Below are positions 24,696-34,830 of a DNA stretch of 64,000 nucleotides, in pieces. The notes beneath the pieces were generated by a model. The model saw only the letters and a program-made list of their open reading frames with translations, searched no databases and was not told where the DNA came from. The DNA lies in the NCBI GenBank assembly GCA_022539475.1, contig VCMS01000238.1, positions 1 through 64,000 on the forward strand, written 5' to 3'. The position numbers and the translations under genes were made by a program. This DNA comes from Gracilaria domingensis (Eukaryota; Rhodophyta; Florideophyceae; Gracilariales; Gracilariaceae). Each line of letters opens with the position of its first letter. Within the stretch, counting starts at the first letter, position 1.

Positions 24696-26770
24696 TTATG
24701 CTGACTCTCCAAGAGCTGCTGTTTCGAAGGGCCTTCTTAACCATGCCTCAAGGGTGTCGGCGGAAGCAAAACTGGTCGTAAACCAAAACTTGAGCAGTGC
24801 CCACAGTTCAGTGAGATTGTTTTGCAATAGGGTACCGGTGAGAAGAAGTCGATGACGAGATTTGTGCTTGATACCAAAAGTCATTCCCAGCTTTAAATTC
24901 TCGTTTTTTATTTCATACCCCTCGTCAATAATGATGTAATGCAAGTATACAGCACTGAGCACACTTTGATACTCCACACTGAATTCATATGTTGTGAGGA
25001 CCAAGTTAAATCCCCACTCGCCATTTCATTCTGTTAAACGTTCTTCCTTGGGAATTTGCCGCCTCTGTATACGACCTCATTAAAGGAGAGAGCCGACAAA
25101 TATAGTTCTCGAACCCAGTTTCCCATTGTGTTAAGTGGGAAGATGACCAGGAATGGACCAGGATTCTTTTTCTTCTCGACTAGGTACGTAATGAGGGATA
25201 TCTTCTGGGTTATCTTTCCGACTCCCATTTCGTCCGCGAGAACTCCGTTCAAATTGTTGTTGTACAAAGACACCATCCGCTTAAGGCCTTGATCTGGTAT
25301 GCTTTCAGTGTAGTATGAACCATTATGGATGATTGTCGCACTTCTCCTAGTACAGATTGTGTCTCATCTCATCAATTGGAACCGCAGTCTTTTTCCGCTC
25401 TCGCTCGACTTGGGCACCTATTCGCATGAGATAGTTCTTTTTCTGTCTCACCAACTGCAGCAAGCGTTCATTCTTGGAGTTTTTGAACAGATTCAGATAT
25501 GCCTGTTCATCGTTGCTTCGAAGATTTACAAGTCGTTCTATTCTCTCAAGCTTTCTTCGACTTTCTTCGGCTCTTCTCTTCTCAATTAAATAACGTTTGA
25601 AATTCTTCCAAACGCGTGCGCGAGCGTTTTTCGATTCCGAAATGGTATTTTTGTAATGCAGCACGAAGTCTTGCGTGAAGCTCTTTGTTTCTCTCCACAT
25701 TGAGAGCTTTCACACGCGACTTACCAAATTCTGGTATGGGAATGCTGTACTTAGCAATTATCTGAGAATGTCTTGGCGACACCTTGTGAACCGTATCAAA
25801 GGCTTTCATGCGAGAATACCCATTCCTGTGCGAATGGATCGGTGGGTCTTTTGTTCTAAAGAGGCGAGAAAGGTAATCTGGAGGTACACATCGATCTTCT
25901 TGAACAACTAGCGAATACATCTTCTTCACTTCAGTGCGTACTCTGTGTCTCAAAACCCTTTCCATTTCAAAAAGTGAAAGCTGCTTCGCTTGGATGGTAG
26001 CCTTCCTTCGCGGTTGCACTGTCATATCCAAACGGCATCGCAGCCAATTCTGCACGACGGCATTGTAGAAGACGGAGAATTACACGCTCGTGTTCCGAAA
26101 GCACTGAGCCTATTTTGGTCTGGTTGTAGCTTTTTTCATGCTGCACCTGTTGAATGCTGCTTAGAGGCGGATACTAGAAAGCTTCCTTGACGTGCTCAGG
26201 TGTGCCAATTGTGGCGTTCATATCAACTTTCTGCGAAACTATGGCATCGTTCGCGACGTGTTTCTCAGCGCACTCGGGAACCGGAGCAGGCTTCCGAGAC
26301 CTGGAAGTTTGAGCGGAATGGTTAGGGCGGTGATCTCTCTCAGCAAAGGTTGTACAACCTTGAGCGTCAAGCATCTGCGGCAGCGGCGGAACTGCTCTAA
26401 TTGTGGATGTGGAAGCGGTTGGCGGTTTCGAGAACGATAAGGTTGGAGCAAATGACCTGTTGAGAAGGGTAGGAACAGTTTGGATGGGCTGGTTTATACT
26501 AGAAGACCGTGGCGTGTTGATTGCAATGGAAGAAGAGTTGGAGGCATGCAACTGATGAAATTAGGCTGCACGCAATGCGATGTCACGGGAGTGGGTGCCT
26601 GCAGATGTTCGGCGGCGATGTAGATTTGCTTGTCAGGTAGAAGCTTACATGCGCTAGATTTTCTGCGCCATGACAGAGTTCTTGGCCTGCATATCGTTGT
26701 GAGCGCGCAGACCGAGCTCATTATCGGTGACGAAGAGTTTGAGAAGGGCATCAGTAGGAGTGCGCGACAG
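24696..26770 (-). pseudogene. Brahma/BRG1/Sth1-type SNF2 chromatin-remodelling ATPase, broken
   Basis: Conceptual pieces in order along the minus strand are as follows. A possible QLQ-like stretch lies near 26580-26760 (KLLPDKQIYIAAEHLQAP). A Ser/Pro-rich linker is at 26551-26174. A basic helical HSA-like region runs from 26055 into 25347 in two frames and includes NSKNERLLQLVRQKK. Next is the helicase start with SLYNNNLNGVLADEMGVGK and ISLITYLVEKKK (25276-25034). Last is DEGYEIKN with LLLTGTLLQNNLTELWALL (25004-24696). This is the order of Brahma-family ATPases, the motors of SWI/SNF-type complexes. The piece ends shortly after motif III; the second helicase lobe and bromodomain are missing. 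Motif I has KI where KT is required, and motif II reads DEGY where the family has DEGH. At least one frame change (about 25.6 kb) and stops between blocks point to a pseudogene. Introns could explain some gaps but not the altered ATP-binding motif. Confidence 0.75.
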
Positions 26771-26819
26771 ACAGGGAAGCAGATTTAGTGCTGAAAGGCG
26801 CTTAAAGTCTTCCTGCCTA

Positions 26820-27340
26820 GTTGAACGAATGGTGTGTCTTTGTGCTCGTTTTGCTAATTAGCAGTGCAAAAATGATAGTTTCGAAATTGTACTTTTTCAT
26901 ATGTTAAATTGCACTTTCTTTAGTCTCCGTTCGGAGGAAAAACTAGAGAAAAATACGATTAATGAATGATTCTGAAGTATTCTAAAGTAAGCTATGTTTT
27001 TGATACTAGACATCTAAAACTAGCAAGTTTGAAAGATGACAGAGCCGTACTTCCATTTCTCCACTTTTGGTAGTGCTTTAGGTGAGTGAGCCCATTCAGA
27101 TGGTCCACCAACGGACTACATGGGAAGCCCTGAGAACGGACCGGTCTGGACCGAACGCAGCGAGACGGCGAGAATTCTACGTCTGGAACATTCATTTGCT
27201 GCAGTATCCCCTGAGCACCACCACTGCGACCGCATATCCTCAAAACGTCATGAGCAAACCCACAACCCATTCTCACCACTCTTCATGGGCTGTTTCATAT
27301 AACATCTTCCTTCGCAAAGTTCACATACCTCGATCGCATC
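26820..27340. other. Region upstream of the SNF2 remnant, no supported gene
   Basis: A 95-codon minus frame (27279-26992) lies upstream of the helicase remnant. It has no recognisable domain and its relation to the SNF2 gene is unclear. AT-rich sequence at 26870-27000 separates the two. Confidence 0.3.
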
Positions 27341-28215
27341 ATCACAAAAAGCCGTAAGCGGACACAGAAGTTAGTAGCCATATCCTAAAGAACCAGGAAA
27401 CGTTTCCTCGAGAGGTGGACCTCTTACTTCTCCCTCTCCTTCGGTCCCAATCACCGTCCAGACAGTTTCATAGCGGCACTGCTCTTAAACACACACTGAA
27501 ACACAGTTAGTACCCAAAGCGCACACACAACCCTTTCAATGCGATATCTCCCTACCTTTTCAAGTCTTCGAGTTCTCGTATCCAAACAACCCTTCATGTC
27601 CCTATTCAAGAATCAAGACTCCGCAAGAAGCAGTTATGAGATACACAGTTAGCAATCAGATAACACACTCGAACTCCTTCTCGATACGTTCGTGTTACAT
27701 ACCTCTCCATGTCTCCCAGTCCCTGTCATGCTCCACATTCACGATCCACTGCTTCACGATCCACCCTCAACGTCTCTTGTGCCATAGTCATGTACTCATC
27801 GCAGGGCCACAAAAAGCGATTCACTGACACACAGTTAGTACACACATAACACACAAAACCCCTTCATTACATTACAACAGTACATCATACCTTCATGGTA
27901 GTTCCCAGAGTTTTGATCCATGTTGAATAGCAAAGTGAAGGTTTCCGTTCCTATTCAACATGGATCTAAACTCCGCAAGAGATAGTAGTCGGACACACAG
28001 TTACTACATATACAACACAGGTCACACTCTCCTCGAGAAGTAATTATTGCATACCTGCTCATGTCTTCCAGTCCCGATGACGCGACACATTTACGGTGTA
28101 CTGCTCCACCATCTACTCTTAACGTCACGCTGTGCCACAGATTCCAATTGAATTCAATGGACGACCCAAATTTCATTAAGCCAGAACTGAGACACAGCAG
28201 TTAGTCCTTAGAACC
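27340..28215. repeat. Degenerate ladder of ACACAGTTAG repeats
   Basis: A core of the form GACACACAGTTAGTA recurs near 27361 (diverged), 27499, 27640, 27829, 27992 and 28191, with spacings of roughly 140-200 bp. Longer shared blocks accompany several copies, such as CTCCGCAAGA just before the core, and CATGTCT(C/T)CCAGTCCC with GATCCAC or GTACTGCTCCAC further on. This looks like an old tandem array with irregular decay. No protein family is recognisable in it. Confidence 0.6.
27915..27966. repeat. 16-bp perfect inverted repeat inside the ladder
   Basis: GATCCATGTTGAATAG at 27915-27930 and CTATTCAACATGGATC at 27951-27966 are exact reverse complements separated by 20 bases. They could form a stem-loop in DNA or RNA, or mark the junction of two repeat copies joined head to head. 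Confidence 0.8.
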
Positions 28216-28585
28216 TCTACATTTCTCATTCGAATCGCTCGTAGAGCTAAATTAGCTAGGTAACTTACGAGCACGCGCGCACATGCGCACTCTTAGTTCG
28301 TAGAACCGTCGATGCTCTTCGTAAAACGCTCACGTCGCCCAGGCGGAACTTTCCGTCAATTGATTTTCATTCACCTCTCATTAGCTGAGCCCTTTTTCTT
28401 AAATGTTCAAGGCATCATCAATGGATTAGATTTTTTAGAAGAATTAACTGCAACAGAAGTTTGTCAGATTTCGATACAATGAGGATCTAATGAGGCGCGA
28501 TCTGCCAATATGACCAAAAGCAGAAGGAGGACTGAAAATCAGATGAATTTCAAATTACACTTTCTTGCACCAGTTTTCGCGGTAG

Positions 28586-28830
28586 TCGAAGGCTGTCAGC
28601 AAGAACTAGATCGCATAAAAACCGTAGATAGAGTCTAAACCATACCTGTGTCTGACTCGCATGATGTACGAAACAGTTTTTCGCTCGCTATTCGTACATC
28701 GGTCGCATCGAAGCAGGTCAGCAACAAATAGATGGTATTAAGAGTCGAAAGCGGTACATGTTTCAAGTACCTGTATGGAACTCGCATGATCTGGAAGATT
28801 GTTTCGCAGAGAAAGGACATGATAAGAGCT
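28586..28830. repeat. Two diverged copies of a ~122-bp unit
   Basis: TCGAAGGCTGTCAGCAAGAA at 28586 and TCGAAGCAGGTCAGCAACAA at 28708 begin two parallel copies. Both continue through TAGAT, a variable middle, TACCTGT, ACTCGCATGAT and a GTTT/TTCGC end. The period is about 122 bp. Identity is moderate, so the duplication is old. Confidence 0.6.
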
Positions 28831-29175
28831 CACATCGCACTGGTCAGGCCCGTGCCATGGCACTTTTCTGACTTCTTCAGTGCAGCACTAAGTCTAGTAT
28901 AGGGTTCTAGCCAGTCGCAAAGTATGGGCTCAAAAAGTTTAGGAATGTTGCTTTTCAGGTTTTCCCAATTCCTTCCCTCCTCGACGAACCCATATGGTGA
29001 TATTCGTAAACCATCACATCCATGGCGGGGATTTGACTCTCCCTATATTCTTCCCCACCCGGTACGCCAACAAGTTCGTACAAGTTGCAAGACGGCATCT
29101 TAGACTTCCGTTCCTCACCTCCAACGTTCCAACTAACCCCCAACCAACACCCCACCCCCTCTGGCTCACAGAATC

Positions 29176-32100
29176 ATGTACATGTGTTGTTTCCCCCGTT
29201 GCCCCTTTAGCACAAACTCCATGGCCTCCCTCGCGCAGCATCAAAAACTTCGCAGGCACCGACATGACCCAAATCTTTTTCTCACCCCTGCAGTCCCCTG
29301 CGGTTCCCTCTTCCTGCCCCCGAATGGAACGTGGCCGCCTCTGCACTACCGAACCCCCTCTCTCTTCTCCCTCCAACCTCCTCTCCGATAGTGTAGCACT
29401 TGACACTGACGAACCGTATGAAGAACAGCAGCTCGCTCTCTTCATATGTTCTTCTGACGCAGCAAATCTAGCTAAACCACATCCTCCATTCAATTCTCAG
29501 TCCCTCTCCATAGGTTCTAGTCATGCCCCCTCTCCACCGGCTCCAAGTGAGAAAATTCACAATCTCGTCACATACATTTTCTCCATCACCACGAAACTCG
29601 GGAAGCGCTCCGCAGACGAGCTGATCAACACCCTAGCAAAACTCATTTTCGTTGAATCATCATGCGGCGGTAAATGAAATTGATGCCTTTCAATAAAATG
29701 TAAGGGCACTTTCGAGGATTTTAATTTTTTCAAAAAATCACACTCATGGAAATGTCAGTGAAAGAAAAACTTAATTATTTTTCGATGATGTTGGTCATAT
29801 TACCTTACTCCACCAGTCATCTTGTTTGCAAATCTACTGAAAACCCTTTTAGTTTTCCCTTAACTAGTTTTGCCTGGGACATTCTCAGGCAGTTCATCTT
29901 TCCCCATCACCTCCACTTTTGAGTGTCTCAAACTACACTCCAAAAGCTTTGAAGAGACCCTGAGCTGGATCGGATTCACTCCACCACCATTCACGACATC
30001 GACCGTCAGTTCCCTGCCATCCTCTATGTCAACGACCCCATTCAAGTCCTTCAACAACAGCTTCGACTTGCATCCCATGAGAACGCCTTCTTTCACCCAA
30101 ATAGCCACGCCTCCTGCACTGGAACCGACGCACTTGTGCATCGCGTGGCCTCCAAACTCGGACATGACGTCGTTCCCGCTCTGAAAAAGCACATCGCACA
30201 TTCTCCAAACCCAGGAGTCATCGGGCATGGTCCCACTAGTAGTAGCATAGACTCGTTCATCAGCTTGCTTCAATTCTACTCCAATAAGTCCTCCACCAGG
30301 CTAAAAAGCCCCTTTGTCGCATCATACTCCCTCCATATTACGTTTCGCAACTTCACGGACTCTTTCCGCAAAAAATGTATCATTCATCAATACTCTCTCG
30401 TCGGCTACATTCCCAATTCCCTCAAATCCTTCTCCTCCGATTCTTCCTCACCAACACCGAATCATTGGAAATTGGTCCCTTGTCGTCGAACATAACTGGC
30501 GTTGTGAACATGGAGCTCGTCCAGAAGTCCTTGGAAAATATCCTTAGCCCTCTGTACGACATAAGAACAAAAGGGTTCTCCTTCAGAGACGCCAAGGGCG
30601 TCCTTCGACAGTGTCATCACATCATCGCTGACTGTAGCGCTGACATTCTCGAAGGAAAGAACATTCTCGCTGTTCTCGACGGCACAGAACCAAAGAAGAT
30701 TATCCCTCGTTCACAACTCAACATCTATCAACCCATTCGCAAAGAGCGTACCGTCCCCCGCATCTCGGCAACCAAAAAGAAACATGAAGATCTACTCACA
30801 GACGCTGAACAGGCTCTACTCTCCCGCAGACCGCGAGTGGCAAGGACTCTGAAAAATGAAGCTGCGGGACTTCTCCAAACCACCTCCTTATCCACTTACA
30901 AGTTCTTTCTCGAATCATTCCCTATGCTCAATGTCTCCGAACTGCTCAATACTTATTCAATCTTCTCCTTCGAGCCCCTTCATAACTTTCATCTCGGAAT
31001 CTCCGAAATCATCAAACTTGCCTCAATTGAACGCCTCAAGTCCAAATCGATTCACTCATCTGTTGCTCCTCAGAGAAACCCGAGGTCTCTCAGGACCGTT
31101 CGAACTTCTATTCTAGGCCACGCCAATGCCATTATAGCCGGCATTATGTGCCCCTATCCGGCACCCGGACTTCACATCGACTTCTGCACATCCGGAAAAG
31201 GAAATCCTCCCAATGGCTTCTTCACGACAGACGGAATCGGAGGTACGTCAGAATCCAAGGACAACCGCTCCCTTGATATATGGTCTTCCTTTTCTTTGGC
31301 GCTTTCTTCGACAGCTGTTGTGGTGAGGAATCCTCCGCCCCGATTACCACTGTGTTCACATCCATGTTGACCTCGTCAACAACGTTCTTCGCTACAATAC
31401 CACTGCGGAATGAACGAATCATGGCATAGGTTCATTGGGAACTATGATCAAGAACTTCAAGTTTCACATAGTCACCATTTTCGGTCTGTTCCAAGCCTCC
31501 AAATTTCGTCGTCCTAAGTTCCACCTTCTCCACCACATCATTCCAGACGTACGGCGATACAGAGGCCTGCACTTCGGCGACGCAGGCTCGTACGGACATG
31601 CTCATGTTCTCTTCAAGAACCACTACCGTCGAACCTCTCGAAGGCGACCTACAGCTCATAAGGAAATGTTGAACGCCATTCAAAAGTCGCAAGACTATTT
31701 CCATTTTTTTCGGTCAGAAGTAATTCTCTGTCTCCTCCAACTGTGGCAGCCCTTCCATCAGCCGCTTTCTAGCCATGGTTCGCGACGTTAGCTCCTTCTC
31801 ACTCTTTGACATCATCAAAGCGCACAAGTACCTACGACCGCAACCACATGTGTCTTCTTCGGCTCTGGCAGAACGTTTCTCGAGAACCACATTGCAGTTC
31901 ATCAACCAAAGTATCTCGCGACGTTCTCACTTCCTTCCGCACACTTTGTTTAGAAACCATTCAACAGCTGAAGAACCCGCACGACATCAAACTCACTGTC
32001 GTCAACTCTGCATACGTTCTTATCGGGTTCTGCACCTCGCTAGATGATTACGATCGTGATCTTCGATGCCTCAGACTGAGGAAGCCCGATGTACAACTAT

Positions 32101-32300
32101 GTGAACGCATCTTCGCTACGACCGCCTTTGGACTTTCCATATTTCCTACGTTCTTCATGGTTCTCGTGCACGAAACACCCTCCCTAACTGCAGGTTTTCC
32201 ACGGCGAAGGTATGCGAAGTATTTGCATTGCTTCGCGTGAAGGACAAGACCGTAGACAACTCTGAATCAGAGCTCACTTTCGTTCGTTTCTTCGAAGTGA
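29176..32300 (+). mobile_element. Decayed Plavaka/CACTA-like DNA transposon, transposase gene
   Basis: Plus-strand coding sequence is traceable across about 3.1 kb in several frames. The N-terminal part has a C2H2-like finger (29176-29270: CCFPRCPF ... LAQHQKLRRHRHD), as is common at the start of Plavaka-type transposases. Near 30260-30420 a block with LLQFYSNKSSTRLKSP and SLVGYIPN matches the conserved YSD-type region followed by VGYLP of the family. A long frame at 30375-31370 includes a conserved FEPLHNFHLGISEIIK block. Around 31500-31690 comes KFHLLHHIIPDVRRY with RRTSRRRPTAHKEML, a C-terminal signature of these transposases. The gene is interrupted by several frame changes and stops and cannot make a whole enzyme. 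I did not find terminal inverted repeats or target-site duplications by eye. Assignment to the CACTA superfamily is likely; the subfamily is inferred. Confidence 0.65.
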
Positions 32301-32669
32301 CAGAGCCCTTGGAACTCTAAACTGTATATCACTACGTTGGGTCACCGACGACGAGCATGATCAAACCGCTTTTCTGCGCTATTCTTATGCTCATTTTAAA
32401 ACTTTGATTATTCTTGGTTATTCGAAAGAGTTCCACTTTCAAGTCTCCAATCATGTACAACAGCTCTTAGCGTGGTGTTAGGCTTTCATATTCTTCGCCT
32501 TCTTCGTGTACACCAGCAAGAGCATAAGATAGAAGCGTATGGCTAATTGTCTGGCGACCTGCCACATTACGACCTCTTTCGCTCCATGCTCCTCTTAGTA
32601 ACTCTGACCCTATCTCTGTCCGTTCCCTACGCATTTCGCCAAAGGAAATCGAGGTGGAACCCTTCCTTT

Positions 32670-33320
32670 TCATTTCGTTGAACCTATTCGGCGATGGTAC
32701 GACCGTACGTAGAGCAGGCTATATGTCGTCGACTTCTTCGTCGTCCGTACGACGTTCGAGATGAATGGAATCGTTTCTATTCCAGAAAATCTTCCTCGAC
32801 GGTGCGAGCGCACGAACTGTGGCCTGTATATCATCGACTTTTTCCTCGTCCCTAGCACGATTGTCATGAACGCAATCGTTTCGATTTTTGACCCCCTTTC
32901 GCGATGGTGCGAGCGCACGTACAGCGGGCGGTATATCATCGACTCTTTGTCCCTAATACGTTGAAGTTGAATGGAGTCGTTTGTAGTGCGCCTCGTCCTA
33001 CCAGGTGAGATTAATCTTTTATCTTTGTCAAACTCTTCTTGATTACATTGTTTTTCAAATTTCTTGCCCGTGTTTCTTTCGCTCTCGTACGTCTGTCTCT
33101 CTGCAACGTTCTCTTCCACATTTTCGTCATCGATGATTCTTGGCACTTCCTCTGCAGTTATGTGTCGTGGAACCGGCCCTCCGATTGAGGTATGATGTGG
33201 TAACACTACTTCGCTCTCTGTCACTTCCGTTGTGGTCGTACTAGCGCCCAGTTTTGATTTCAGCTTTCCCTTCGATGTCCGAAGTGCTGGATTCGAAGCA
33301 GAGTTCTTTCCAGTAATCAT
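32670..33320 (-). CDS. Uncharacterised basic/acidic protein with internal 35-residue repeats
   Basis: A 216-residue open frame starts at 33320 (MITGKNSASNPALRTSKGK...). The first 120 residues are hydrophilic and charged (Glu/Asp-rich middle, Lys/Arg-rich ends), suggesting a disordered region. The C-terminal third consists of three copies of a basic unit with the core YRPxYVRSHHR or YSLLYVRSYHR, encoded by the DNA repeat listed separately. No known domain is recognised. It could be the N-terminal part of an element protein (it sits between a Plavaka-like transposon and the methyltransferase-SET gene) or a free ORF kept open by the repeat. I see no promoter. Confidence 0.35.
   Translation of the reverse strand: MITGKNSASNPALRTSKGKLKSKLGASTTTTEVTESEVVLPHHTSIGGPVPRHITAEEVPRIIDDENVEENVAERQTYESERNTGKKFEKQCNQEEFDKDKRLISPGRTRRTTNDSIQLQRIRDKESMIYRPLYVRSHHRERGSKIETIAFMTIVLGTRKKSMIYRPQFVRSHRRGRFSGIETIPFISNVVRTTKKSTTYSLLYVRSYHRRIGSTK
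32705..32965. repeat. Three ~105-bp tandem repeats within the ORF
   Basis: Copies are marked by ATATGTCGTCGACTTCTTC (near 32719), ATATCATCGACTTTTTCCTC (near 32829) and ATATCATCGACTCTTTGTCC (near 32933). Each is linked to GGTGCGAGCGCACG- or GTACGACCGTACG-like sequence and an AATGGAATCGTTT/AACGCAATCGTTTC block. The spacing is 102-110 bp and close to a multiple of three, so the protein repeats in step. Confidence 0.65.
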
Positions 33321-33750
33321 GACACGGGGAGCTCGTCGTGGAGTACTTCTTCGAGTGGCGTCAGTCGGAAGGGTTTTGCGTTTAGCTATGCCAACACCAT
33401 ATCTCGCGATTGTTTTGGATCTCTTCCTGTCTGTGTCATCCGTGTTCGTAGACTTTTATGGAACCATTATTGCGCTTCAGAATCGTGTGAGAGAAAAGGG
33501 GTTATGTTCGGATTATGGAGTGGGAAAACGGGAGCTTCTGGAGCAATGTTCGTAGTGTGGGGTGAGAAAACGAAACGGGGGAAGCTTCTGAACTTTTTGC
33601 AGCAGATGGTGGAGAACGAAAGTGATTCTCAAGCCCTGAATAAGCTGTTCCAATCCTGGTACAGACATTCATACCAATTTTCGACATTTCCGATGGCCGT
33701 ATTTTTCACTGGCTATGTTCCATGCACCAGGTCCGTCTATCGTGTCCCGT

Positions 33751-33975
33751 TCATGGAGGAGGTCCTCTGTTCTTCAGTTCAACCCCCCGATAGTGAGGTA
33801 TTGGTTCTGAGGTGTTAGATCTAAGGTAGTAGTTATGATCGCGGTGGAGTATTCTTAGTATCTCTTTCCTTAGCACGACGATTTGTCGTTGTGTCACGTT
33901 GTCGATTCCTGCAACATTAGGTTTACTGCAAAGATGAATGCATTCAACAAAAGACGCAGTAGTTTTCAAATCCAC
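33751..33975 (-). CDS. Short ORF after the SET domain
   Basis: A 74-residue frame (MDLKTTASFVECIHLCSKPN...) lies 40 bp beyond the end of the SET-domain frame on the same strand. It might be a C-terminal extension in another exon or frame of the same gene, or unrelated. It has no recognised domain. Confidence 0.2.
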   Translation of the reverse strand: MDLKTTASFVECIHLCSKPNVAGIDNVTQRQIVVLRKEILRILHRDHNYYLRSNTSEPIPHYRGVELKNRGPPP

Positions 33976-34017
33976 TTTAACAATTTGAAGTACATCATAC
34001 TTTAAAGCAGAGAAGGC

Positions 34018-34830
34018 TTACAAATACCTCTTCCATAGATAGATGGGTCCATAATCTACGTACAGTTCGTCGTGTTCATGAATATCTCTTATAGAAGTCA
34101 CCAACAGTAGTTTATAGTCTGCAAGTGTACCCCATGACGTAGCTTGATGCTCAGATGGCTGTCGAATAATAACGTTTGGTAAGCGACCTTGGTAAGGCTC
34201 CATATCTACCAAATCCTTCTCTTCGTCCGCATTCCGGTACGACTCATCATTGATATAGCCTTCTTTACAGAAAGGAGCGGGTACTACCCTTGCAATCGCA
34301 GTATTGATTTCAGAATCATAGTGAGAAAGCATGCTGTACATCTGTCCTTTCCGCTTCACTTCCATGCAATACCTCCTGAAACGAGACACGGTGGCACCGA
34401 TCTCTCCACTTCCGTACTTCATCTGGGTTGCATTGCGTCGGCTTATGTCATCAAATACTAATGTCCCAATAAAGTAACCAACACCTTCTCCTTCCGAGAA
34501 CGAATTGCTACTGAACACTTCATCTCCACTCGTGCGGTGTTTAATATTTGATTTCTTTCTAGACAACCGTAGCCCTGCTGCTTCAGCGGCGAGCAAACTC
34601 TGTACATTAATTGTCTCTAATGTGTCTTGTAGATTCAGAGACCACTCCTGCACCGGTGCCTCCTTGTGCTCCGCCTTGAGACTCGGTTCTGTGCGAAATG
34701 TTGCGATGTAGGAATTAATATAACGGGGAATATTGGTATGGGGGAACCCCTTCGGTGCGGTCCATATACGTAAGGTTCTTTGCTTCCCTTCCGAGAACTT
34801 GTATGTACCAAATAAGAGGCTTGAACGACC
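34018..34830 (-). pseudogene. SET domain, C-terminal part of a methyltransferase-SET protein
   Basis: The 211-residue frame starting at 34653 carries a split SET domain. GEGVGYFIGTLVFDDISRR gives the GxGxG-like cofactor-binding start. About 140 residues later HEHDELYVDYGPIYLW supplies the conserved E-x-x-x-D-Y-G/Y end motif found in SET lysine methyltransferases. The central NHS/catalytic motif (RFxNHxC in the family) is not evident, so the domain may be diverged. Coding similarity continues upstream to about 34830 in a neighbouring frame, joining to the methyltransferase part, so I read both as one gene. SET enzymes usually methylate lysines of histones or other chromatin proteins; activity here is not assured. 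The copy looks broken in a few places in total. No pre-SET or post-SET cysteine cluster is seen. Confidence 0.6.

Noticed and set aside
29860-30273. A 137-codon minus-strand frame with plausible-looking protein sequence
   Set aside because: The plus strand of this stretch carries conserved transposase blocks, so the minus frame is a shadow.
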